From Candidatus Mycoplasma haematobovis (lineage in GTDB: Bacteria > Bacillota_I > Bacilli_A > Mycoplasmatales > Mycoplasmoidaceae): 64,000 nt of DNA. Position 1 is the first letter of the stretch, and each line of letters opens with the position of its first letter. Below, in pieces: positions 42,713 to 57,340 of this stretch. The notes below the pieces were generated by a model. That model was not told the DNA's origin. It did no database searches and saw only the letters and a list, made by a program, of their open reading frames with translations. A program made the translations under genes and the position numbers. Location of the stretch: assembly GCF_001645765.1 (NCBI RefSeq), contig NZ_LWUJ01000012.1:83020-147019 (forward strand), in the 5' to 3' direction.

Positions 42713-44520
42713 CTACATTTGATTTCTTAAATTATTTCAAGAAACCATATATTTTTTGATTTCTTAATGATTCTGAGATAGAGAATTATTTACTTGAATT
42801 ATTAGGAGAAGAAATAGAGGAATCTACTACTTTATTAGATCTAATTAAATTAGTAGATTCAGAAGATAATTTAATAAAGAGCAATTATTTTAAGTTGAAT
42901 ACTTTACTTGATGAAAAATTAAAGACTTTCTTTATTAATAAATTCAAAATTCCAACTCTTGATTTCTATGACCATACTTTCTATAAAGATGACTCTACTG
43001 ATCAATTTCTAAGAGCACTTAAAAGTTCTAGAAATGCTTTCATATTTAAGCCTAAGATAGTTTGTGAAGATTTAAAGATAATCCCTACAGCTATCTACAA
43101 ATACAAAAATAGAGTCTATTTAATAACACATTCATGATCTACTGCTTTAAAGAAAGAATTAATAGGTTCTCTTATTTATTATCAATATGTACTTAAGAAA
43201 TTAGATATTGAGATTTCGCAATACTTTATTTCTTATTTAAGTTCAGAAATAGTACCAAATAAAGAATTAATAATACATATCAATGTATTCTTACCGGTTA
43301 CTACTAAGAAGTTATGTATTACTGACTTTAAAGATGAAAGAATTAGGAATGTAAATACTTATTTTGAATTAGAGAATATTAATTATGGAGATAGTCTTTA
43401 TGAATTACTATGTACTAGAGAAGAGTTTTTGGAACTTAAGAATGAAATATGAGAACAAGAAGAATTAAATATAGAGGGAATAATTAAAGAATTGAGAGAG
43501 TTTAAGAATAAGCCTAATAGAGAAGTAAATTTAACAAGAGTAGTAAATACTTATTTAAAGTATCATAAATTCATAGTTACTCCTGATAGTAGTTGATATT
43601 GATATCTTATTAGGAAGTATTTTAAGAATACTTCCTTTAGTGGAAAGCTATTACCTATTAATAAATTAATAGTTCATTTAGGTAATTCAAATTTATTGAG
43701 CTATTTAAATGAAATGCAATTCTTAAATTTTAAAGAAGATCAAGCTTATTATGTATTTGAACCAGCAGTTATTAAGTACAATACTTTAAAGAATAAGACT
43801 ATTAAGATATATTATGACTTTGAAACTCTTTCTGTACCTTTTCCTTATTTAGAAAATACTAAACCCTTTACTCAAATAGTATTACAGTTATCTTTAATAC
43901 AAACAGAGAATAATAAAGAAAGTAGAGTAGTTAATATTATTCTTGATCCTTTAGAGCTTAAAGTAAGTGATTTTAAGAGAATAATAGATGAGATATATAT
44001 AGATGCCCCTGATGTGGCGTATATTGTTTACAATAAAGCTTTTGAGAATACTAGACTTAAAGAGATAAGCACTTTAATAAATGAAGAAGAATATGAATTA
44101 AAGATAGTTTCAATAATAGATAGGACTATAGATTTAGCTGATTGATTTACTTTTGGTAATTCGCCATATATTATTCATAAAGAATTAAGGGGTTTTCATA
44201 GTATTAAGAAAGTTATTGAATTAATACCAGAAGAATTATTAGTGAAAACTAATACTGTAAAGTATTCAGAATTAGAGAGATGTAAGAATGGTGCTATGGC
44301 ACAAGCTTTATTATTGTCAAGAGCTTTAGCATCAAAAGAAAGAGATGCTAGTAATTGAGAAAAGAATAAAGAATTTATGTATATTTATTGTGAAAATGAT
44401 GCGAGGAGTATGATAGCAGTGGAGTTATTTATTGAGAAGTTATTAGATGAGAATAAGTATGGTTATTATGATTTAAAGAAATACTTAGAGCTTAAAAAGA
44501 AAGTAAGAAGAGTTGCTTAA
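42697..44520 (+). CDS. DUF2779 protein with an exonuclease-like (RNase H-fold) core
   Basis: 607 residues from TTG at 42697, overlapping family G by 16 bases; an alternative start would be ATA at 42709. Motifs of DUF2779 are in order: IYYDFETL (Asp374, Glu376), YNKAFENTRLKEI, DLADWF, GFHSIKKVIELIP and YCENDARSMIAV near the end. The Asp/Glu pattern resembles DEDD exonucleases, so a nuclease role is likely but not shown. The first 330 residues are not conserved as far as I can tell. Its stop shares a TTAA with the stop of the convergent protease gene. Confidence 0.82.
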
Positions 44521-45983
44521 GTAGCTTTGCTTTGAGTTATTCCTTTATTTCATTCTGATCTAGTACTTAATCAAGTTTGTTTTCCTTTTTTAATAACGTA
44601 TTCCTCTACTTGTTTTTTGTAAGAATTTACTTGTTCTTCCGCTCCTAAAATAAGATCATATTTAGGAGTCTTAACTCCCGCCTCTTCCTCAGAAACACCA
44701 ACACTTCTAAGTGGTTGTACTCAGAAAGTATTTCCATTTGTACCAGCAACAATAACTCCCACAGCATTTCCATTACTATCTACAAATAATCCACCAGAAG
44801 AACCTGGCCCTAATTGATTGTGTTGAAATTTATAGAAATGTCCTACTTCATTGTAAGTTTCACCATACCATCTAAATCCTCCATATACTTGATATCCATC
44901 AGGCATAACATCTCTAGCTTTAACAAAACCTCTATATTTCTTTTTGTTTTCCTCTTTTTCTCAGTCTTCTGGATCTCCAGCTAGATGTGAAGCTATTGTT
45001 GTATGTTTATTAAAGTTAGTAGTGTAAACTCATTTGTTTTTTGCTCCTTTTGGATAAGCTAAGTGATAGTAATTATCTTTTGCTTGTCATAATTCTTTTT
45101 TTGTGGTATATCTACTCTCTATTGGTTTTCCAAGTACATTAATAACTTTGCCTTCTTTTTGTTTTCCATAGAAGTTATTGGTTGCTTCTTTAGCTGCTTC
45201 TGGACTTGTAAATTCAATTTCTAAGATGACAAAGTCACTAAAGTGGTTGTAGTTGGTATTATTTTTTTCATTTTTCTTTAAGTAATTGAAAGCAGAAAAG
45301 AACAATTTAGGTTCTTTCATTTGTCCTTTAGCAATTGCACCTACATCAGCCCTTCTGCTTTCACCGGCCTCTTGTTGAGAAAGATTCATATCAATGTAAC
45401 CATATTTGTCTACATAGTCACAATTATTTCTTACTTCATCCTGAGAGTCTTTGATGGCGTTGTATTCTTGTTCTCTAGTTTTTCTTAAATGCTGGGTATT
45501 TTTGTCGTATCAAGGCAGGGTTTGATTGTAAGTATTGTCAGAGAATCTAAGCCTTCAAACTACGTGTGCGCCTGTAGCAATATATCAAATGGTAGGATAT
45601 TTGCCTGTTTCGGGAATTTGATAGTCCAATACTCATCCTGTACCTCAACCACAAGGCATAAAAAGCTTAAAAGTATAGTCATTTAATGCTTTAAGATATT
45701 TTTCAGCATCCATTCTGTTTTTCTGTTTTTGCTCTTCTGTATAGTTAACGCCCCAGTCTCAAACTTCCTTTTCTTTAACACCATTACTACTATTTAAATG
45801 AAATTCTCCTGTGTCTTCGGTTCATTGATCTGTATTACCATATCGAGGAATTGGTTCTTCTTCATTAGTTGAAATTAAAATCTTTTCAGTTTCTGAATCA
45901 ATAGATAAACTCTTGAGCCCCGCAATAAAACCAATTAGAATTAAAGTAGATAAAGATTTAACTTTTCAGTTAACAAGTGACAT
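44517..45983 (-). CDS. DUF31 (MIP-like) trypsin-fold serine protease, copy 1
   Basis: 488 residues, ATG start. Hydrophobic residues 10-24 likely anchor or export it. The catalytic triad is readable: His140 in IATGAHVV, Asp250 in HFSDFVILEIEF and Ser396 in GPGSSGG. Ahead of it is FMPCGWGTGWVLDY, the usual N-terminal strand of the fold. In mycoplasmas DUF31 proteases include MIP, which cleaves immunoglobulin held by MIB; substrate here is not known. It is divergent from family O copy 2, with 171 bases between the starts. Ser is in a GSSGG rather than GASGS context. Confidence 0.87.
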
Positions 45984-46154
45984 ACAAAAATAAGCTTGTT
46001 CTTAAATGTTTGTCATGAGAATAAAGTGGATAAAAGTTCATTACATAGTTTAGAGTTATTTTATAAGCAATATTTATAGCTTAAAGCCCCACATTAACTA
46101 ATACCTACTTAACTCCTTAAGTAAATACATATTAACTCTTAATCCTTCCTTTAT

Positions 46155-48095
46155 TTGCTTAACAAAAAAGTAATAGTTGCTTCTGCCTTTCCATGCTTAA
46201 GTGGTATTGGATTTCTAGGATCCAATCCCACTAATGTTCACTACAAAATAATGGTGAACTACAATGGTCAAGCAGATCTATTACTAAGCCTACAAATATT
46301 TCCAGACTATTATCCCTATCAATTTAAAAAAACTACTCTATATGACTATTTAACAAATGTCAATGATTACTTAGTGGTTAATGAACATACTTCACCAGAA
46401 AAGAAAAAATTAAAGGAAGGATTACAAAAAAGACTTGATGATTTGTTAGGAAATGTTAAAGAATTTGGTCCTAGTTTATGAAATGAAGACTTGTACGAAA
46501 CAGGTTTAGTATTCAAAAACGATCAGCAATGAAGTAATAGGAGCACATCAATACTTTTCTTAGAGCAATTTATTGCTGATGATTTTGTTGATATCAATGA
46601 ATCTACTAATTCATTACCAGCATACAAAGACTTAATAATTACTAACTACAGAGCTGCAAGAGATCCTTACACAATATTTTCAAAAAAGGTATTTAAGTGC
46701 TTCGAAGAAGACGCAGTAAAGACGGTATCTAGCTCAGAAGAACAATGCGATGTTGGTCAAGGTCAAGGTCAAGGAAAACAATTGGCAGAAAAGTTTAAGC
46801 AATATATTAAGGACTACAGCCAAGACAAAATTAACTCTCTTTATAGGTTTGGTAAATACATATATTTTTGAAACAATTTATTTAAGAAGGCTGGTTCAAA
46901 TTTGAAAGAACTTGGCGTAGAGAGTTGAATAAAGAAAGAAAATTTATTTGCTTTAGAGAAAGAACAGGACAAAGAAATAGCAGATAGGTATTCAAAAATT
47001 ATCTTTGGCCCAGAAGAAACAAAAAAATTAGATGAATGATCCTCATCCTCATCCTCAGGAACATTCAAATCTAACTATTTATTAGCAAGTAATACAGGCA
47101 TATCTTTAGTTCATCATCCCGCTTTAGAACAAACCACTTTACCTGGATCTGCCCCATTAGCAGAAGGCTCTCAAAAAGAAGTAATAGTCTTTCTTTTCCA
47201 ATTTGCAGCTCTTATTGATGAATATGTAAAGAGAAAGAATGGAAATTTTAAAACAGATTTTGCTGGAGATCCAAGAGAAGACTTTATGAAAAGTGCACTA
47301 CAAAATGCTAAAGTTATGGCCAAGAATTTGGAAGACAGAATTTCAAATATTAGGAAATATTTTCAAAAAATTGAAGTAGTTGATCCATCATTTGATCCTT
47401 CAAAATTATCTACTACATCTCCTATCAATAATAACAAAAGTAAAGCTTTTGCAATAGTTACTTATCCTCCCTCTTCATTCGGCGCAGGAGAAGCAACTAT
47501 TCAATCTATGTCTAAATTTCCTTTTCTCTATACAGATATAGGATTAAGACAAGTATTTCCTACTAATTTAAAGAAAACAAATGGAGATCATATATCTTGA
47601 GAAGATGAAATATTTTCAGTTGATGACAATGGATGATGGTGAAAGATTGGTAATGTTAATTTAGATTCAAGTAATTTATTTCAATTTGAAAATCAAGCAG
47701 ATAGTTTATTAGTATTAGCAAACCCAGAAGACTGGAATCTTATCAATGATAAGAATGCAGTAACTTTAAAGTCTTTAGGAACTTTACTTAAAGGAGAGAA
47801 AGATATTGATGCAGGTAAGGTAAATAAAGAAAAGTATCCAGTGAGTTACAACAAATATCACTTATGAAATGAAGGACTCAGATCCCCCATTGCTTTAAAT
47901 CTATTATTAGATAACCTAGTAAATATATTTCAAAGACAATACGACCCTAAGTTTGTAAAGAGTAAAGGAGAGAACCAGAATGGATGCTACGCAAAAGCTA
48001 TGGATTGAGGAAATTATTGGCATGAAGCCTTTATCGCAGGCAAATCGTGTGAAAAGAATTTAATTCAAGTACAATCGGAGTGCAAAGTTAATTAG
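46155..48095 (+). CDS. Large secreted or membrane-anchored protein, family O copy 2
   Basis: 646 residues from TTG at 46155. N terminus NKKVIVASAFPCLSGIGFLG, then the same plan as copy 1. Two in-frame microsatellites are inside: GGTCAA x3 at 46755 (Gly-Gln) and TCCTCA x3 at 47040 (serines, where copy 1 has prolines). The C-terminal half shares long identical DNA stretches with copy 1. It lies between two DUF31 protease genes, so it could present a substrate to them; this is inference from position. Confidence 0.85.
46755..46772 (+). repeat. GGTCAA x3 in-frame repeat
   Basis: Three perfect hexamers encoding Gly-Gln units in family O copy 2; copy 1 has none at this place. Confidence 0.8.
47040..47057 (+). 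repeat. TCCTCA x3 in-frame repeat
   Basis: Three perfect hexamers encoding a serine run in family O copy 2, at the position of the proline run of copy 1. Confidence 0.8.
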
Positions 48096-48290
48096 TAGGT
48101 ATTGAACAACAAGTTCTAGTAGTGTCTAATGTGTTGTAGTTCTTTGTAATATCTGCCAATCTAGAGTTATTACCACATATTAATGGCAATATACTCGACA
48201 CACTTAAGAACCTTTAACTTCAAGGGCACTTAATTAGGTATGCTGGTTGTTTTTTAAGTAAAGAATTATGAAACTAGTTTTAAGTTTGGA
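48088..48290 (-). pseudogene. Decayed family J C terminus
   Basis: Reads NNSRLADITKNYNTL and TCCSIPTN to a TAA at 48088-48090, matching NNFRLANIPKNYGSV and GCCAIDTSSYK of the intact J gene at 17801. The conserved WCV has become LICG, and upstream sequence no longer codes. It overlaps the end of family O copy 2 exactly as the intact gene overlaps copy 1. Confidence 0.78.
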
Positions 48291-48301
48291 GATCCTTTAG
48301 T

Positions 48302-49714
48302 TCATTGACTCTTTAATAAAGTATTTGCATTTGGATAATATCTTTCTAGTTGTTGTTTGTAAGAAGTAACTTGACCTGGAGCGCCTTTAATTAAGTCATA
48401 TTTAGGAAGTATTATTTTTGAATTTATATAAAGGCCTTCTGATCTTAAAGGTTCTACAAACCCCAATTTATTATGAGTATCTTGCATTCTGTATAGACCT
48501 AATACATTGCCATCTTTATCAGTTACTAGAGAACCAGAAGCACCACCTCCCATATGCATATTTTCTAATAAGTAGTTGTAGCCTCAGTTGTAATGAGCTT
48601 TACCGTCTCATATAGTTACAGTATTCTTATTCTTCTTATCAATAGCATAAGAGTCAGCATGACCTCTTATCGGCTGATTTGCCATATTCTTAACCGCTAT
48701 ATCTGGAGAACCATAATGTAGAACGGACGCTCTTCTTTCAACACTACTGTAATTGGTATATCTACTATAGTCAAGTTTGGATATTACTGGATATCCTACT
48801 GTGTAATAGTTAGTATTTGATTTATCTAGTTCTTCACTGGTGTGTTTTGACATTAATTCAGAATCAAATAGGTTAAGCTTCTCTTTTCCTGTACCAGCTC
48901 CCTCTATTGGATACTTGGTATAGAATTCGTCAGTAATTATTCTTGCTTGTTCTTCAGTCTCAAAATCAATCTCTAATATTGCAAAATCTTTGTAGTAGTT
49001 GTCATATCTTCAAGCTCAACCAGAATTAGAGTATCTAGAACCTAAGAAGTTAATAGGAACATAGAACAACTTAGCATCTTTAATAGTTTTGTAGTAAATG
49101 AAGCCATGACTCAATCAATAGTGATTGTCGCTTTTTTCTTTAAATAAATTAAGTCCTGAATATCCATGATATTTAGCTTCTGCACACGCCTCACCTGCTA
49201 TAGGAGAAAGTTCTCCATCTCTATTGCCGTATGTATTTCGTAAATGTTGTGTTTCTGATAATGAAATAGGGAGAACTTGATCGTATTTATTTGAAGTAAA
49301 TCTAAAACTATTAATTACGTGCGCATTAGTTGCAATAAATCATTTTTTAGGATATTCTTCGTCATCTTTTTTTACGTAGTCTAATATTCAAGCAGTACCA
49401 GAACTACAAGGCAATTGAATCTTTAATGTGTAATCTTTAAGTTTTGCAATTGTTTCATCAACTTTTCCATTATCATCAGCCTTTAAATAAACTTCTTTGG
49501 ATTGTTTTTTTAGTACTGAACTATATGCTTTATTTTTGTAAGCATTATTTGTGAATTCTTCACTTAAACTAGTTAAATGATAAGGGGAGTAGAAATCTCC
49601 TATAGGACCTTGATATCAGGAATATTTGTAATATATAAAATTGGTAATAGTTGCTAAAGCTATTCCAATAGGTAATACGTTTCTAAAGGACACAAAAGGC
49701 ATCAATTTTGACAT
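48302..49714 (-). CDS. DUF31 (MIP-like) trypsin-fold serine protease, copy 2
   Basis: 470 residues, ATG start. Hydrophobic residues 12-29 near the N terminus. Triad: His132 in IATNAHVI, Asp243 in YKDFAILEIDF and Ser393 in GGGASGSLV. LPCSSGTAWILDY is the equivalent of FMPCGWGTGW in copy 1. Apart from these blocks the two are strongly diverged, so they may differ in substrate. Convergent with family O copy 2, with the J relic between. Confidence 0.87.
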
Positions 49715-49820
49715 GTGAAAAGGAAAATATTTTAAGGCTTTTAAGCTTAAATACTGTTAGTTTTTAGTTTTTTAAAATATTAGAACGAGGTAAAAGAGAA
49801 AGAGACTCTAGAGTAGAGGC

Positions 49821-50180
49821 GTGGCAGAGATAGGAGAATTTACTAAATACATCTTAGTATTTGTTAGTTCTTTAACTGGGGGAGTATCAGGTTACTTTTA
49901 TTCTAATTCACCAGATAATTTGAGAACATATTTAGAGAGAAGTAAAACACGATTACTTCGACCAAGTGATCCATTATGGATGTACAAAAGAGTCCTTAGA
50001 CAGAATAGTGCAAAAATTAAAGAGGAACTAAAGGAACTAACAAAGTTTACTGAAAATACTGGAGCAGAACCAACAGAAGATCAAGCATATGAATTGCTTG
50101 AGCTGTGCAACAAATATCTTTCTGGCAAGTCTTGAGATAAACAAGAAATAGTTAAAAAATACTGTAAGTACCCAGAATAA
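49821..50180 (+). CDS. Family K small membrane-anchored protein, copy 1
   Basis: 119 residues from GTG at 49821. Hydrophobic residues 9-27 (ILVFVSSLTGGVSGYFY), PDNLRTYLERSKTRLLRPSDPLWMYKR, TGAEPTEDQAYELLELC, a TGA Trp and KKYCKYPE. Copy 2 follows after one base, in the same direction. Two Cys. Function unknown. Confidence 0.82.
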
Positions 50181-50181
50181 G

Positions 50182-50547
50182 GTGGCTTTCGGTGAATTTT
50201 CTAGATATTGCTTAATCTTTGGCTGTTCTGTATTGGGAGGTTTAACAGGTTATTGATATTCTAGTGCTCCCGCTAATTTAAGGATAAAGTTAGAGAAACA
50301 AAAACGCAAACTCTTACGTCCAGGGGACCCACTTTATCTTTATGGAAGGAATATTATCAAAAATAAAGATACCATTAAGAGTTTAAATATTAAAGGATTT
50401 ACTGGGGATATAGGTGCAGAGGCAACTGATGAACAAGCAATTGCATTAAATAATTGATGTACTGATAATTTATTTAAGAGTCCTCGTTTTTTATCTGAAA
50501 AAATGGCTAGTGATTTGGCCACTCATTGTGAATGAAATGGAGGTTAA
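50182..50547 (+). CDS. Family K small membrane-anchored protein, copy 2
   Basis: 121 residues from GTG at 50182. Hydrophobic segment IFGCSVLGGLTGYWYS, NLRIKLEKQKRKLLRPGDPLYLYGR, GAEATDEQAIALNNWC and HCEWNGG. Tandem duplicate of copy 1, now well diverged. Its TAA overlaps the stop of the convergent family I gene. Confidence 0.83.
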
Positions 50548-51134
50548 ATAGTTCTGCAAATAACTTTAACTGCTTCATAGTCCTCTTTACTCAATTTATT
50601 AAATATTGTATTTCTTTTAGAATTACATCAATTTATTGCTTCTTCCTCAATATCTTTGTCTGGTAAACCTGATATTTCTTCTATTTCATCAATTTTTTTC
50701 TTTCATTCTTCTGGTTTGATGGAATCATCTCATTTAAATGCTTCTTGTTTCAACTTATCCTCGAAATTTAAAGTACATCATTGAGAAGCATACATTAAAT
50801 GATGACTACTATTTGCTCTAACAGGTTTAGTTGTTACTTCTTTACATCAAAAAGCGAGAGCTATACCTCCTTCTTCATCATCATCAAAGTCCTTTAATTC
50901 GTAAGTAGTACCTTTAAGAAAATCTTTTCTTGCTCCAATATAAACTTTATTTCTTTTAAAAGAGGCTTCATAGATTTTTATTTTCTCATTCTTGGATAAA
51001 TTCTCTATAAGTTCGTAACCTTCATTGATTAAAACATTACTTATAGTTCCTGATTTGATTGAAAGATAGTGGTATCCTGAAAACAAGACGGCAGAAATAG
51101 CGGTAAAACCGCTTGCTACTTTAATGCCTAGCAT
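50544..51134 (-). CDS. Family I Cys-motif membrane-anchored protein, intact
   Basis: 196 residues, ATG start. Hydrophobic residues 4-25 ending YHYLS, GYELIENL, then FWCKEVTT, ASQWCTLNFEDKL, NWCNSKRN and a last Cys in KVICRTI. The order and spacing of WC, ASxWC, WC and C are those of family A. Relics at 36060 and 40459 carry the same WC[TA]LNIED signature. Confidence 0.86.
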
Positions 51135-51179
51135 TAGAAATAAAATTATAGTCTCTTCATTAATTTTAGATAGTTAGCG

Positions 51180-52481
51180 GTGTCAGCAGCGGTTGTAACT
51201 AGTGTATGATTGGCTTTTTGTCTTAATGCCGCAAAAGATATATTCATATATTTTGCAGGAAAGAATTCAAAAATAAGAGATGGATTACTTTGATGCAAAA
51301 AGAAATATTTAATTGCTAAGACTCCTTTTCCAGTATTTCTTAAACATTACACCGACTTCATTAGAGAAAAGAATGAGATATTTGAGATAATGATGGCAGA
51401 TTATCAGGATAAAGTTCCTGATAACCCTATTTTCTTTTTTCCAGCTTTATCTCAGTACTGATTGCTTAAGAAAACTCTTATTCAACAGTATGAGAAAATA
51501 CTTAATATCTATTTAATAGACTATGAATATGATATTTTTGAAGATGAAATAAGAAAAGCTAAGACAAAGAAAACTAAAGGCTCTTTAAATAAATTAATTT
51601 GAAAAATACAGAGAATTGATCCTACATTCAAAGAAGAGTTTGCAAAGTGTGAAGCTAATACTAAATTCTTAGAGAATTTAATAAAGGGAAATAGACAGAG
51701 CGTTATGGATATTGAAGATAGTGGAGATGAAGCACCTATAGAGTTTGATATTACTGGTTTTGATCAAGCTCAAATAGCAGATACTCTGCTAGACTTTATT
51801 AGTAATCAGAATGTTTTCTTAAGTAAAGATTGAAGTTTGTTTTCAAGTAACAAAATAAGAAATATAGAGAAGTTTGAATTATTTACTGATGCAAAAATAA
51901 TTAAGAAATATGTGAAATTGCTTAAAGTGAAAATGAAGCATGGAGATACAGAAGACTTATTAAGGATTACTAAATCTTTAGATGAAGCTTGATCTTATTT
52001 ATTATCTAAGTTGGATAATACTAATAAGCATTTAGAAGATAAGTTCTTAAAGTCGGAGAGGAAGTACGCTAAGGTTTACTACAAATTATTAATTAAGAAA
52101 TATATTAATGTTGAGAGCAAGCCTCCTCTTGAAACATTAACTAGTTCAGATGCTGTATTAATAATTAATAGATCTTTTGCTTATTATCAAGAGAGAGAAC
52201 AATTAATTGAAGAATCTAGACAAACAAATAAGAATAGGGATAAGTGAAGAATAGCTTTTAGATTATGAGAATTAAATGAAATTAGGAAACATATATGTAA
52301 GACTTATTTAGATATAGATACTGATTTTTCTAAATGAGTTTCAAGTTATGAGAAACTTACTTCTTTAGCTAGTCGGTCTAGTACAGCCCCAGAACAAGAA
52401 ATACTTAGACAAGCAGAAGAATTCTTGAAAAAACCTATAAATCCAGCGGATATTTTTGATCTTAATAATTTCGCGTCTTAG
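51180..52481 (+). CDS. 433-residue conserved-looking hypothetical with an N-terminal membrane segment
   Basis: From GTG at 51180. A hydrophobic stretch (residues 3-28) precedes a long Lys- and Glu-rich, mostly helical protein with eleven or so TGA Trp, without Cys motifs of the surface families. LNKLIWKIQRIDP, DEAPIEFDITGFDQ and WRIAFRLWELNEIRKHI are the most structured-looking pieces. I do not recognise it. About 140 bases lie between it and the 16S gene. Confidence 0.72.
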
Positions 52482-52553
52482 AATGTTGGCTTTAGGAAAG
52501 AATTTGGAATAATTTTTTTAAAAATAAGTTATTTTTGGGAGATCGGTTTTGTA

Positions 52554-52559
52554 TATAAT
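52554..52559 (+). promoter_or_regulatory. Likely -10 box of the rRNA operon
   Basis: A perfect TATAAT about 64 bases before the mature 16S 5' end. No good -35 is placed 16-18 bases before it (the nearest are TTATTT and TTGGGA at poor spacing), which is usual for mollicute promoters. Confidence 0.6.
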
Positions 52560-52622
52560 TCTTTTTTAGAATCTGTCTGAACAGGTTTGCTAGCTTTTTG
52601 AAAACTGAAAGTCATCTGTTAA

Positions 52623-54094
52623 TTTACTGAGAGTTTGATCCTAGCTCAGAATTAATGCTGATGGTATGCCTAATACATGCAAGTCGAACGGACTTTGGTT
52701 TCGGCCAAAGTTAGTGGCGAACGGGTGAGTAATACATATCTAACATGCCCCTCTGTAGGGAATAGCCACTTGAAAAGGTGATTAATACCCTATAGGTAAC
52801 TTTCTCACAAGAGTTAGTTATTAAAGCTTTATGCGCTGAGGGATTGGGATATGCTCTATTAGCTTGTTGGCGGGGTAAAAGCCCACCAAGGCTATGATAG
52901 ATAGCTGGTCTTAGAGGATGAACAGCCACAATGGGATTGAGATACGGCCCATATTCCTACGGGAAGCAGCAGTAGGGAATCTTCCACAATGGACGAAAGT
53001 CTGATGGAGCAATACCATGTGAACGATGAAGGTCTTTTTGATTGTAAAGTTCTTTTATGAGGGATAACAACTGATAGTACCTCATGAATAAGTGACAGCA
53101 AACTATGTGCCAGCAGCTGCGGTAATACATAGGTCGCAAGCATTATTCGGATTTATTGGGCGTAAAGCAAGCGCAGGCGGATGTGTAAGTTCTGTGTTAA
53201 AAGTAGCTACTTAATAGTTGTTTGCACCGAATACTACATGTCTAGAATGTGGTAGGAAGTTTTGGAATTAAACATGGAGCGGTGGAATGTGTAGATATGT
53301 TTAAGAACACCGGAGGCGAAGGCGAAAACTTAGGCCATAATTGACGCTTAGGCTTGAAAGTGTGGGGAGCAAATGGGATTAGATACCCCAGTAGTCCACA
53401 CCGTAAACGATGGGTATTAGGTATTGGGGTTTGAGCCTCAGTGCTGTAGCTAACGTGTTAAATACCCCGCCTGGGTAGTACATATGCAAATATGAAACTC
53501 AAAGGAATTGACGGGGACCTGAACAAGTGGTGGAGCATGTTGCTTAATTCGATAATACACGAAAAACCTTACCAAGGTTTGACATCCTTCGCAAAGCTAT
53601 AGAAATATAGTAGAGGTTATCGGAGTGACAGGTGGTGCATGGCTGTCGTCAGCTCGTGTCTTGAGATGTTTGGTTAAGTCCCGCAACGAGCGCAACCCTA
53701 CTCTTTAGTTATTTTTCTAAAGAGACTGCACAGTAATGTAGAGGAAGGTTGGGATCACGTCAAGTCATCATGCCCCTTATGCCTTGGGCTGCAAACGTGC
53801 TACAATGGCAAACACAATGTGTTGCAAATCAGCGATGGTGAGCTAATCACTAAATTTTGTCTCAGTTCGGATAGAAGGCTGCAATTCGCCTTCTTGAAGT
53901 TGGAATCACTAGTAATCCCGTGTCAGCTATATCGGGGTGAATGCGTTCCCAGGTCTTGTACACACCGCCCGTCAAACTATGAGAGGAGTGGGCATTTAAA
54001 AATGTATTCATTTGCATCTAGAGTGAACATTCTGATTGGAGTTAAGTCGTAACAAGGTACCCGTACGAGAACGTGCGGGTGGATAATCTTCTGT
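52623..54094 (+). rRNA. rrs: 16S ribosomal RNA with an unusual 3' end
   Basis: Recognised from AGAGTTTGATCCTAGCTCAG at the 5' end, GTGCCAGCAGCTGCGGTAAT, AAACTCAAAGGAATTGACGG, CAACGAGCGCAACCC and GTACACACCGCCCGTCA. Ends were placed by analogy with E. coli. The last bases read GGATAATCTTCTGT, not GGATCACCTCCT, so the CCTCC anti-Shine-Dalgarno core is gone; helix 45 just before it is intact with an 8-bp stem. Confidence 0.95.
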
Positions 54095-54281
54095 TATTAA
54101 TGATATTTTCTATTTAGAGAATATTTAGGTGAGGTTTTACTTGGACACCCGTAATAACTAAATAATTATGGATAATGACCAAGGCGGATGATTTTCAGTT
54201 TTGAGAAAGCTATTTACTTTCTCAGGATGTTCTTTGAAATGAAAAAGATAATAACCGAGTTAACTTAATAAAGTTAATCAT

Positions 54282-57178
<2,897 letters not shown>

Positions 57179-57213
57179 AGTTAACTCTTTATTATCTTTT
57201 TTATTTCAAGCAT

Positions 57214-57326
57214 TCTCTGTGCGGTGAGCATAACATGGTGGAAATACTTATTCCCATTCCGAACATAAAAGTCAAGCACCATGTGCCCTTTTCTCCTTAT
57301 CGGTTTCTCGGGTTTGCCGCACTATT
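57214..57326 (+). rRNA. rrf: 5S ribosomal RNA
   Basis: About 110 bases with CCCATTCCGAACA in loop A/helix III and paired ends (TGTGCGG with CCGCAC). Thirty-odd bases after 23S, so the three rRNAs form one operon. Confidence 0.88.
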
Positions 57327-57340
57327 TTGTTAATTAAAGT

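Noticed and set aside
54095..54281. tRNA gene in the 16S-23S spacer
   Set aside because: No cloverleaf, CCA end or T-loop consensus could be found in the spacer.
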